NCBI GenBank assembly: GCA_035279525.1
Contig: DATEHQ010000015.1
Coordinates: 1 to 5,973, forward strand
Direction of reading: 5' to 3'
DNA: 5,973 nucleotides
Source of the DNA: DATEHQ01 sp035279525
GTDB lineage: Bacteria > Chloroflexota > Dormibacteria > Dormibacterales > Dormibacteraceae
Of this stretch, positions 1 to 5,973 are shown one piece after another. A model generated the notes under the pieces. That model was not told the DNA's origin. It worked only from the letters and a program-made list of their open reading frames with translations, and did no database searches. Numbering within the stretch: the stretch's first letter is position 1; each line of letters starts with the position of its first letter. Position numbers and translations under genes: made by a program.

Positions 1-1908
1 CGCCAGGCCAACCTCGACCGCCTGCCGGAGCTGCTCGAGCAGTTCACCGAGCGGCTCGCCGCGGTCGGCGGCGTGGTCCATCTAGCTGGGGACGCAGCCG
101 AAGCATGCGAGATCATCGGCCAGATCTGCGCGAACGCGGGCAGCGGCCTGCCGGCGGGCAAGCGCATGGTCGTGACGAAGAGCAAGTCGATGGCCACCGA
201 GGAGATCGGGCTAAACCACTACCTCGAGGACCTCGGCATGGAAGTGGTCGAGACCGACCTCGGCGAGCGCATGGTCCAACTGACGCACACGCATCCGTCC
301 CACCTCATCGCGCCGGCGATTCATTTGACGAAAGAGGACGCGGCTGCCGTGTTTGGCACCGAGCCGACGGTCGAAGCCATCCAGCTGCACGCCCGCGAGT
401 CGCTGCGCGAGAAGTTCATCGAAGCGACGGTCGGTGTCTCGGGAGCGAACATGGCGATCGCCGAGACCGGCACCGTCGTGCTCGTCACCAACGAAGGCAA
501 CGCAGACCTCACGACGACGCTGCCACCGGTGCACATCGCCATTTTCGGTTTCGACAAGATCGTTGCATCGCTCGATGACGCGGTCGCGATTCTCCGGATG
601 CTGCCGCGCAGTGGGACCGGCCAGGTCATCAGCAGCTACGTCAACTGGATCACCGGTCCGTCGCGGTCCGCCGACATCGAGCAGTCGCTGACGATCGGGG
701 TGCACGGCCCGCGCGAGATGCACTGCGTGATCCTCGACAACGGTCGCGAGAAGATGCTCGAGAGCCCGCTGTTTCGCGACGCCCTCACATGCATCCGCTG
801 TGGCGCCTGCTCCAATGCGTGCCCGCCCTTCATGGCAGTGGGCGGGCATCGGTTCGGAGGCCACATCTACAACGGCCCGATCGGCCTGGTCCTCACACCG
901 TTTCACCACGGCCTCGAGGACGCCGACCTCGCCAACACGCTTTGCGCTCAGTGCAACGCGTGCCAGGAGATCTGCCCGGTGGACATCCCGCTGCCGCGGC
1001 AGATCCTCGAGCACCGCCGGAGCGGGCGGAAGTCGGCGCGCAAGCGGGCGCTCGTCGAGCTGTGGAAACGGCCGCGCCTGGCCGACACAGTGATGCGCAC
1101 CGCGGCTCCGTTGACAAACCTCGTGCCCGGAACGCCGCGCCTCGCCACCACGCCGTACCGCGACCGTGCGCCCGCCGGTTCCGGCCCGGGCGAGCCGCTG
1201 ACGATCTTCGCCTCCTGCCTCGGCGACCGCGCGTGGCCGGCGGCCGCAACCGCCCTCGAGCGCATCGCGACCGCCGCCGGGTACTCGGTTGGTTTTCCCA
1301 AGGAGCAGTGGTGTTGCGGCCTCATCGCGGCCAACGCCGGCGACTTCTCCACGGGGCAGCAGCTGAACGGCCACCTCGCCGCCAGTCTTCGAGATTCCAA
1401 GGGTCCGATCGTGACGCCGTCCACCTCCTGCTTCGGCGCCTTCACGATGGATGCGGCCGAGTGGGGCGAGGCGCCCGACGAGACAGTCCGGTCGCGGATG
1501 CGGGACTCGACCCGCTTCGCGCTCGAGCTGCTGGAGTCGAAGCCGAGACTCGTCGACTCCGAGGGCATGAGCCTGAAGATCGCCTACCACGACTCCTGCC
1601 AGTCGCTCCGTCAGCTCGGACTGAAGGATGAGCCGCGGCGGCTCCTGGAGCTCGCCGGCTACGAGGTCGTCGACCTTCCCGACATCGCCAACTGCTGCGG
1701 GTTCGGCGGGACGTTCAGCGTGGACTGGCCCGGAGTCGCGGACCGCCTGGCGCAGTGGAAGCTCGACGCGATCCGCAAGACCGGGTGCGAGGTGGTCGCC
1801 TCGGACAATCCCGGCTGCCTCATGCACATCGCGGCCGCCGCGCGCAAGCGCGGAATGAAGCTGCGCGTCGCCCACGTGCTCGAACTGGTTGCCGAACACC
1901 TGGCTTAA
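1..1908 (+). CDS. LutB-LutA fusion: LUD/4Fe-4S/CCG-domain iron-sulfur oxidoreductase subunit (5' partial)
   Basis: The protein resembles the LutB and LutA subunits of the LutABC L-lactate oxidation complex, joined in one chain. The frame is already open at base 1, and the residues before the first possible start (GTG at 73) still look like LutB, so the true start lies upstream. Numbering from base 1 (635 residues visible), residues about 30-250 are the LUD/LutB region, with 'KSKSMATEEIGLN', 'AETGTVVLVTNEGN' and 'LPRSGTGQ'. Two 4Fe-4S motifs follow: C264-x2-C267-x2-C270-x3-C274 and C315-x2-C318-x2-C321-x3-C325. A basic, proline-rich linker of about 75 residues leads to two CCG domains of LutA/GlcF/HdrB type: C406, C438-C439, C477, then C533, C565-C566, C606 ('NPGCLMH'). 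The usual LutB C-terminal domain is not apparent. All expected cysteines are present. Known family role: cytosolic electron transfer in lactate or related 2-hydroxyacid oxidation to the keto acid. The substrate here is inferred. No LutC follows; pepA does. Ends TAA at 1906-1908. Confidence 0.88.
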   Translation, partial: RQANLDRLPELLEQFTERLAAVGGVVHLAGDAAEACEIIGQICANAGSGLPAGKRMVVTKSKSMATEEIGLNHYLEDLGMEVVETDLGERMVQLTHTHPSHLIAPAIHLTKEDAAAVFGTEPTVEAIQLHARESLREKFIEATVGVSGANMAIAETGTVVLVTNEGNADLTTTLPPVHIAIFGFDKIVASLDDAVAILRMLPRSGTGQVISSYVNWITGPSRSADIEQSLTIGVHGPREMHCVILDNGREKMLESPLFRDALTCIRCGACSNACPPFMAVGGHRFGGHIYNGPIGLVLTPFHHGLEDADLANTLCAQCNACQEICPVDIPLPRQILEHRRSGRKSARKRALVELWKRPRLADTVMRTAAPLTNLVPGTPRLATTPYRDRAPAGSGPGEPLTIFASCLGDRAWPAAATALERIATAAGYSVGFPKEQWCCGLIAANAGDFSTGQQLNGHLAASLRDSKGPIVTPSTSCFGAFTMDAAEWGEAPDETVRSRMRDSTRFALELLESKPRLVDSEGMSLKIAYHDSCQSLRQLGLKDEPRRLLELAGYEVVDLPDIANCCGFGGTFSVDWPGVADRLAQWKLDAIRKTGCEVVASDNPGCLMHIAAAARKRGMKLRVAHVLELVAEHLA

Positions 1909-1931
1909 CAGCGGGCCCCGATCGTTAACCT

Positions 1932-1937
1932 AGGGAG
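1932..1937 (+). promoter_or_regulatory. Ribosome binding site of pepA
   Basis: AGGGAG lies five bases before the GTG at 1943, an ideal Shine-Dalgarno spacing. It fixes GTG 1943 as the pepA start. It sits in the 34-nt gap after the Lut-like gene. That gap has short palindromes (GTTAAC, CCTAGG) but no stem-loop followed by T residues, so read-through transcription from upstream is likely. Confidence 0.8.
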
Positions 1938-1942
1938 AAGCC

Positions 1943-3487
1943 GTGAAGATCAGCCTGGTCTCGGCGGATCCCGCCGGGCTCAACGTCGACGCGCTTGCCG
2001 TTCCAGTCGTCACCGGCCAGAAGCTCGGCGCGGCAGCGCTGGCGCTCGACGCGGCCATGGGCGGCGTGCTCAACGAGATGGTCGTCAACGCCGAGTTTCG
2101 CGGCCGCATCCACGAAGTCCTTCCGATTCCTGCGCAAGGCAAGATCGCTCCGCGGCGGGTGATCCTCTACGGACTCGGCGCCCTTCACGACCTCGACGGG
2201 CAGCGCCTTCGCTCCGCGCACCATGAGCTCGTGCGTGCGTCCCGAACGTGGGGATACAAGCGGATGGCGATCCTTCGCACCGAGCCCCTCGGCGCCGACA
2301 GCCTGAAGGCCGTAGTCGAGGGTTGCGTCCTCGGTACGTTCGAGCGCCGCTCGCGCCAGACCGGCGCCGCGCCCGAACGGCGCGAGATTGACGAGATCTT
2401 TCTCGCCGGCTTCGGCGACGGGCGCGAGCGCGAGGTCCTCGCCGCGCAGGAGAACGGCGAGGCCACCAACCGCGCGAGGGAATGGCAGAACGCGCCGCCG
2501 AACGAGCTCACCCCGGACGCGCTGGCGCAGGAGGCGACGCGGATCGCCCAGCGCCACAACCTCGAAGTCGAGGTGCTCGGCCCGGCCGAGCTGAAGACCG
2601 GCGGCTACAACCTTCTTCTCGGCGTGGGACAGGGATCGGCGAAGCCGCCGCGGCTGATCCGCGTCCGCCACCACGGGAACCACCAGATCGAAAAGCACGA
2701 CGGGCCGGTCCTCGCTCTCATCGGCAAGGGCATCACGTTCGACACCGGCGGGATCTCCCTCAAGAGCCCGGAGAAGATGAGCCAGATGAAAGGCGACATG
2801 GCCGGCGCCGCCGCTGTGCTGTCCGCCATCGATGTCATCGCCTCCCGCAAGCTGCCCATCGACGTGATGGCCGTGGTCGCCGCAGCCGAGAACATGCCGG
2901 GCCCGTCCGCGCAGCGACCGGGAGACGTGCTGGTGAGCGCCGACGGCAAGACTGTCGAGATCGTCAACACGGACGCCGAGGGCAGGCTCGTGCTGGCCGA
3001 CGCCCTCACCCACGCGCTCCGCAACGGCGCGACCCACATCATCGACCTGGCCACGCTCACGGGGGCCGCGACGATCGCCATCGGGCACGGCGCCAGCGCC
3101 GCGGTGAGCAATGACGACGAGTTTTGGGCGGTCGTGGATCGCGCCTCGCGCGAGGCCGGCGACCGCGTGTGGCGGCTGCCCATCTACGCGGACTACCGCA
3201 TCCTGCTGCGCAGCCAGATCGCCGACCTCCGGAACAGTGAGTACGGGGAGGCGGGGACGATCATGGGCGGCATGTTCATCGGTGAGTTCGCGGGCGGGAA
3301 GCCGTGGGCGCACGTCGACATCGCAGCCTCGTCGTGGAACACGAACACGGAGCTCACCACCGTGCTCCGCGGGCCCAGCGGGGCCGGCACGAGGCTGTGC
3401 ATCGAGCTGGCCGAGTTGATGACTCCCAGGTCCACCGACTCCTGGCCGCCGCCTGTCACGGAACGCTCCGGAGCCGCCGGGCGTTAA
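1943..3487 (+). CDS. pepA: Leucyl aminopeptidase (M17 family cytosol aminopeptidase)
   Basis: This is a two-metal cytosolic exopeptidase that removes N-terminal residues, classically leucine, from peptides. The 514 residues are close to the family's usual length of about 500. The start is GTG, chosen because AGGGAG precedes it by five bases and the protein opens with a typical beta strand (MKISLV). Residues 1 to about 165 form the variable N-terminal domain; the rest is the catalytic domain. The M17 signature 'NTDAEGRL' is at 342-349. Metal ligands and catalytic residues are all visible: K262 and D267 in 'GKGITFDTGG', K274, D285 in 'KGDMAGAA', D344, E346 and R348. These sit at a constant offset of 8 from the E. 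coli PepA positions as I recall them. The C terminus carries an extra proline/serine-rich tail of about 20 residues after 'ELAELM'. The stop TAA (3485-3487) is six bases before dxs, so the two genes are probably co-transcribed. E. coli PepA also binds DNA in Xer recombination; nothing here shows that role. Confidence 0.95.
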   Translation: MKISLVSADPAGLNVDALAVPVVTGQKLGAAALALDAAMGGVLNEMVVNAEFRGRIHEVLPIPAQGKIAPRRVILYGLGALHDLDGQRLRSAHHELVRASRTWGYKRMAILRTEPLGADSLKAVVEGCVLGTFERRSRQTGAAPERREIDEIFLAGFGDGREREVLAAQENGEATNRAREWQNAPPNELTPDALAQEATRIAQRHNLEVEVLGPAELKTGGYNLLLGVGQGSAKPPRLIRVRHHGNHQIEKHDGPVLALIGKGITFDTGGISLKSPEKMSQMKGDMAGAAAVLSAIDVIASRKLPIDVMAVVAAAENMPGPSAQRPGDVLVSADGKTVEIVNTDAEGRLVLADALTHALRNGATHIIDLATLTGAATIAIGHGASAAVSNDDEFWAVVDRASREAGDRVWRLPIYADYRILLRSQIADLRNSEYGEAGTIMGGMFIGEFAGGKPWAHVDIAASSWNTNTELTTVLRGPSGAGTRLCIELAELMTPRSTDSWPPPVTERSGAAGR

Positions 3488-3488
3488 C

Positions 3489-3494
3489 AAGAGG
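3489..3494 (+). promoter_or_regulatory. Shine-Dalgarno-like element at the dxs start
   Basis: AAGAGG directly follows the pepA stop. Its last G is also the first base of the GTG codon at 3494, so it cannot serve that GTG at normal spacing. It lies five bases before an in-frame ATC at 3500. The element is real as sequence; which codon it serves is uncertain. Confidence 0.45.
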
Positions 3495-5374
3495 TGGCAA
3501 TCCTCGAGACGATCCACTCGCCCGCCGACCTCCGCAAGCTCAAGGCTGATCAGCTCGGAACCCTCGCCGACGAGATCCGGGCCTTCCTCGTCGAAGCAAC
3601 CTCGCGTACCGGCGGCCACCTGTCGCCGAATCTCGGCGTCGTCGAGCTGACCCTCGCGCTGCACCGGGTCTTCGACAGCCCCAGGGACGCGATCGTCTGG
3701 GACACCGGCCACCAGGCGTACGTCCACAAGCTCGTCACCGGGCGCGCGGGCGAGTTCGGGAACCTGCGCCAGGCGGAGGGCCTGTCCGGCTATCCGTCGC
3801 GCAAGGAGTCGGAGCACGACCTGGTCGAGAACAGCCACGCGTCGACGTCGCTGAGCTACGCCCTCGGCATCGCCGAAGCGCGGCTGCGCAAGCGCCAGCC
3901 CGGCTTCGTCGTCGCGGTCATCGGCGACGGCGCGCTCACCGGCGGCATGGCCTACGAGGCCCTCAACCAGATCGCGCACCTGAAGCCGCCGAACCTGATC
4001 ATCGTCATCAACGACAACGGGCGCTCCTACGCGCCGACGGTCGGCGGCCTGGCCCACCACCTGTCGCAGCTGCGCGTCGACCCGCGGTACGAGAGGGTCA
4101 AGGACGAGATCTCGCGCCTGCTGCGTGACCTACCCCTCGTCGGTCACTCGGCGGACCAGGCCGCGTACCGCGTGAAAGAAGGTCTCAAGCAGCTGCTCCA
4201 GCCCTCGACGATGTTCGAGAGCCTGGGCATCAAGTACGCCGGGCTTGTCGACGGCCACAACGAGGCCGCCCTCGAGGAAACGCTGAATCGGGCGAAGAGG
4301 CTGCGTGAGCCCGTCGTCGTCCACGTGGTCACTGAGAAGGGCCACGGCTACGGCCCGGCGGTCGAGGACGAGGTCGACAAGCTGCACGGCGTCGGCGCGT
4401 TCGATCCCCTGACCGGCCGGCCGCGCTCGACCGAGCTGACCTACACCGACGTTTTCGGCGATGCGCTCCTGGCCGCGGCCGTGCGGCGGCCCGAGGTCTG
4501 CGCCATCACCGCCGCGATGGCGTCATCGACCGGGTTGCTCAACTTTGCCAAGGAGCTGCCCGAGCGCTTCTTCGACGTCGGCATCTGCGAGCAGCACGCG
4601 GTCACGTTCGCGGCGGGCCTCGCCATGGCGGGGATGCATCCCGTCGTCTGCATCTACTCGACGTTCCTCGCCCGCGCGTTTGACCAGACGATCATGGACG
4701 TGGCGCTGCACAAGCTGCCGGTGACGTTCGTGATCGATCGCGCCGGTGTGACCGGACCCGACGGCGCCTCTCATCACGGCATCTTCGACCTCTCGTATCT
4801 GCGCCTGATCCCGAACCTCAAGATCGCCGCGCCCAAGGACGCGACCGAGCTGTGCGCCCTGCTCGAGACGGCGCTTGCGACGGACGGACCGGTGGCGATC
4901 CGCTATCCGAAGGGCCCTGTCCCGGCCACCCCCGACCTCCCCGTGGAGCCGCTCCCTGTCGGCCGCTGGGAAGAGCTCCGGAAGGGCGACGACGCCGTCG
5001 TATTCGCGGTCGGGAAGATGGTGGAGGTCGCCGTCGAGGCGGCGGAGCGGCTCGAGCTGCAGGGCGTGTCCTGCGGTGTGGTCAATGCGCGATGGATCAA
5101 GCCGGTAGACCCGCGGATCGTGGACTGGGCGCGGGCGCATCGGTTCGTCCTCACCGTCGAGGACAACGTCGGTGCCGGCGGCTTCGGCGGAGCGGTGCTC
5201 GAGGCGCTTGCTCCTACCGGCCTGGCGGGGCGGGTGCGAACGCTGGCGCTGCCCGACGAGTTCCTGCCCCAGGGCAAGGCGTCGGATATCCTGCGCGACC
5301 ACGGCCTGGACGCGGCTGGAATAGCGAAGGCGGTATTCGAAGGCGTGCGCGGACCGGTCCCCGAGAAGACTTAG
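3494..5374 (+). CDS. dxs: 1-deoxy-D-xylulose-5-phosphate synthase
   Basis: Dxs condenses pyruvate with glyceraldehyde 3-phosphate, releasing CO2, to give 1-deoxy-D-xylulose 5-phosphate. This is the first step of the MEP isoprenoid pathway and also supplies thiamine and pyridoxal synthesis. It is a cytosolic, thiamine-diphosphate- and Mg-dependent homodimer. At 626 residues it is of normal length. The N-terminal domain has H42 in 'TGGHLSPNLG', 'WDTGHQAYVHK' at 69-79 and the ThDP motif G144-D145-G146 with N173/N175. The middle domain carries the catalytic Glu E366 in 'DVGICEQHAVT', Y388, R394, R416, D423, H427 and R470, at a steady offset of 4 from E. coli. The C-terminal transketolase domain runs from about 490 to 615. 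A cysteine (C365) sits beside the catalytic Glu where many Dxs have alanine. The start is unclear: GTG 3494 is the first possible codon after the pepA stop but overlaps the SD-like element; ATC 3500 is better spaced. The stop TAG overlaps the stop of the opposing DUF2203 gene. Confidence 0.95.
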   Translation: MAILETIHSPADLRKLKADQLGTLADEIRAFLVEATSRTGGHLSPNLGVVELTLALHRVFDSPRDAIVWDTGHQAYVHKLVTGRAGEFGNLRQAEGLSGYPSRKESEHDLVENSHASTSLSYALGIAEARLRKRQPGFVVAVIGDGALTGGMAYEALNQIAHLKPPNLIIVINDNGRSYAPTVGGLAHHLSQLRVDPRYERVKDEISRLLRDLPLVGHSADQAAYRVKEGLKQLLQPSTMFESLGIKYAGLVDGHNEAALEETLNRAKRLREPVVVHVVTEKGHGYGPAVEDEVDKLHGVGAFDPLTGRPRSTELTYTDVFGDALLAAAVRRPEVCAITAAMASSTGLLNFAKELPERFFDVGICEQHAVTFAAGLAMAGMHPVVCIYSTFLARAFDQTIMDVALHKLPVTFVIDRAGVTGPDGASHHGIFDLSYLRLIPNLKIAAPKDATELCALLETALATDGPVAIRYPKGPVPATPDLPVEPLPVGRWEELRKGDDAVVFAVGKMVEVAVEAAERLELQGVSCGVVNARWIKPVDPRIVDWARAHRFVLTVEDNVGAGGFGGAVLEALAPTGLAGRVRTLALPDEFLPQGKASDILRDHGLDAAGIAKAVFEGVRGPVPEKT

Positions 5375-5775
5375 AGCTTCTTTCGGCCCGAGAAACCCTC
5401 GCCGATCCGGTGCCAGTGCTCGACGCGCTCCTCGCCGAGCTTCCAGCACAGCTCGATGAGCTCGCCGTCGCGGTAGGACGGGAAGTCGATCAGGCCCTCC
5501 AGGGGCCCCTTCAGCTGAATACCCATGCTGTTCAGGTTCAGCACGGCTTTCAAGAGCTCCTCCTCCGCGCCGTTGACGGCGTCCCGGGCCTGCTGCTGGC
5601 GTTCCCGGTCCTCGCCGTTCGCGCCGGGGCGGTGGGCGGTGTAGTCGGCCATCCGCAGCTGCTCCTCGAGGTCGGGCCGCAGCGCGGAGAGCTCCGCGAT
5701 CTGGGCGACGATCGGACGCACCCGCGGCAGCTCGCGGTTGGCCTCGTCGACCGTGTAGGTACGGAGCCTCTGCAT
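5371..5775 (-). CDS. DUF2203 family protein, function unknown
   Basis: The protein has 134 residues from the ATG at 5775-5773. An in-frame TTG at 5784 would add three residues. ATG is preferred because homologues as I recall them begin just before the 'YTVDEANRELPRVRP' motif, and neither codon has a good Shine-Dalgarno. I recognise DUF2203 from that N-terminal motif, from two long charged helical stretches likely to form a helical hairpin or coiled coil (about residues 8-45 and 52-85), and from the conserved tail with 'GLIDFPSYRDGE', 'ELCWKLGE', 'HWH' and 'EGFSGRK'. There is no signal peptide or membrane segment, so it is probably cytosolic. No biochemical function is known to me for this family and I assign none. 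It is convergent with dxs: its TAA (5373-5371) overlaps the dxs TAG (5372-5374). It is divergent from the PPOX-like gene across 23 nt, so those two may share regulatory DNA. Confidence 0.85.
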   Translation of the reverse strand: MQRLRTYTVDEANRELPRVRPIVAQIAELSALRPDLEEQLRMADYTAHRPGANGEDRERQQQARDAVNGAEEELLKAVLNLNSMGIQLKGPLEGLIDFPSYRDGELIELCWKLGEERVEHWHRIGEGFSGRKKL

Positions 5776-5798
5776 TTCGGTCAACGATACTTCGTTCG
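5776..5798. promoter_or_regulatory. Divergent promoter region with candidate overlapping -10 elements
   Basis: Only 23 nt separate the ATG codons of the divergent DUF2203 and PPOX-like genes. On the minus strand TATCGT (5789 to 5784) ends eight bases before ATG 5775. On the plus strand GATACT (5786-5791) ends seven bases before ATG 5799. Both spacings would put the transcription start at or next to the A of the ATG, which means leaderless mRNAs. This fits the absence of Shine-Dalgarno sequences and the commonness of leaderless genes in actinobacteria. The minus-strand hexamer fits TANNNT; the plus-strand one is weaker. I see no convincing -35 on either strand. Confidence 0.35.
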
Positions 5799-5973
5799 AT
5801 GCAGGCCAAGGCCATGCGCGAGCGCCTCGCCGCGGCTCGGGTGGCCCACCTCGCCACCGTCGGCGCCGAGGGAAAGCCGCATCTGGTCCCGATCACCTTT
5901 GCGGTCGAGGGAGACGTCATCTACTTCACCGTGGACGCCAAACCCAAGCGGACGACACATCTCCAGCGGCTGA
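5799..5973 (+). CDS. PPOX-class (probably F420-dependent, Rv0121-like) protein, 3' partial
   Basis: Only the first 58 codons are in the window; the frame is open to the right edge and was read directly. The N terminus 'MRERLAAARVAHLATVGAEG' followed by 'KPHLVPITFAVEGD', 'VIYFTVDAKPKRT' and 'HLQRL' matches the split-barrel pyridoxamine 5'-phosphate-oxidase fold. It is closest by memory to the actinobacterial F420-binding group typified by Mycobacterium Rv0121. Such proteins bind flavin-type or F420 deazaflavin cofactors and act as cytosolic reductases or oxidases. Cofactor and substrate cannot be decided from this fragment. The start is ATG 5799 with no Shine-Dalgarno, possibly leaderless. ATG 5814, five codons in, is the alternative and aligns with where some homologues begin, but AAGG stands only two bases before it. 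It is divergent from the DUF2203 gene. Confidence 0.75.
   Translation, partial: MQAKAMRERLAAARVAHLATVGAEGKPHLVPITFAVEGDVIYFTVDAKPKRTTHLQRL

Noticed and set aside
211..1899. A 562-codon minus-strand open frame opposite the Lut-like gene
   Set aside because: Same explanation: a shadow of a cysteine-motif-rich gene on the plus strand, with no family resemblance and no start signal.
1924..1934. GTTAAC next to CCTAGG before pepA, with a second GTTAAC at 3483-3488 at the pepA stop, considered as an operator or repeat
   Set aside because: Each six-base palindrome is explained by context (a TAA stop in one case, overlap with the RBS in the other). The flanks do not match, so there is no support for a shared site.
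1925..4060. A very long open frame (711 codons) on the minus strand across pepA and half of dxs
   Set aside because: It is antisense to two genes with complete catalytic motifs. It has the low-complexity R/D/G/V-rich composition expected of the mirror frame of G/C-ending codons and shows no recognisable domain. Long antisense frames are routine at this GC content.
5351..5360. Perfect palindrome GGACCGGTCC near the dxs end, considered as a terminator for the opposing gene or an operator
   Set aside because: As a hairpin it leaves almost no loop and has no T-run on either strand. It lies in dxs coding sequence, where short GC palindromes arise by chance.
5380..5397. TTTC...GAAA inverted repeat just after the dxs stop, considered as an intrinsic terminator
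   Set aside because: The stem is only four mostly A-T pairs with no following T-run, and it lies inside the conserved C-terminal codons of DUF2203.
4523..5920. A 465-codon minus-strand open frame overlapping dxs, DUF2203 and the PPOX start
   Set aside because: Its composition is shadow-like and it runs out of frame through the DUF2203 gene on the same strand, whose conserved motifs identify the real frame.
4852..5973. A 373-codon plus-strand open frame spanning the end of dxs, the DUF2203 gene and the right edge
   Set aside because: It crosses two recognised genes in wrong frames. At the right end the recognisable PPOX protein is in another frame, starting at 5799.

Overview
The window reads as a GC-rich bacterial chromosome segment, roughly two thirds G+C by eye with strongly G/C-ending codons. 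It is densely packed, with no mobile-element, CRISPR, rRNA or tRNA signature. The gene mix suggests a high-GC actinobacterium or relative: a Dxs of the 'NDNGRSYAPTVGG' type, an M17 aminopeptidase, a DUF2203 protein and a pyridoxamine-oxidase-like protein resembling the F420-dependent Rv0121 group. A Thermoleophilia-like actinobacterium is my best guess, but this is inference from family resemblance and cannot be settled from the sequence alone.

Layout: (1) 1-1908, plus strand, a 5'-truncated iron-sulfur protein in which a LutB-like part (LUD domain plus two 4Fe-4S motifs) is fused to a LutA-like part (two CCG domains). (2) 1943-3487, plus, a complete leucyl aminopeptidase (pepA) with a clear Shine-Dalgarno. 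(3) 3494-5374, plus, a complete 1-deoxy-D-xylulose-5-phosphate synthase (dxs), six bases after the pepA stop, in the same reading frame and with an odd start. (4) 5371-5775, minus, a DUF2203 protein whose stop codon overlaps that of dxs. (5) 5799 to the right edge, plus, the N-terminal part of a PPOX-fold protein, divergent from DUF2203.

The three plus-strand genes look like one transcription unit: gaps are 34 and 6 nt, with no terminator-like hairpin and T-run between them. Their products are not an obvious pathway: lactate-type oxidation, peptide turnover and isoprenoid precursor synthesis through the MEP pathway. Shared expression of housekeeping functions is the simplest reading. The right end is a compact convergent-then-divergent arrangement with almost no noncoding DNA. 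The 23-nt divergent gap between the last two genes holds -10-like hexamers placed as expected for leaderless transcripts.

I found no clearly new biological system. The points most worth a second look are the LutB-LutA fusion, the unusual dxs start immediately after pepA in the same frame, and the candidate overlapping divergent promoters at 5784-5791.
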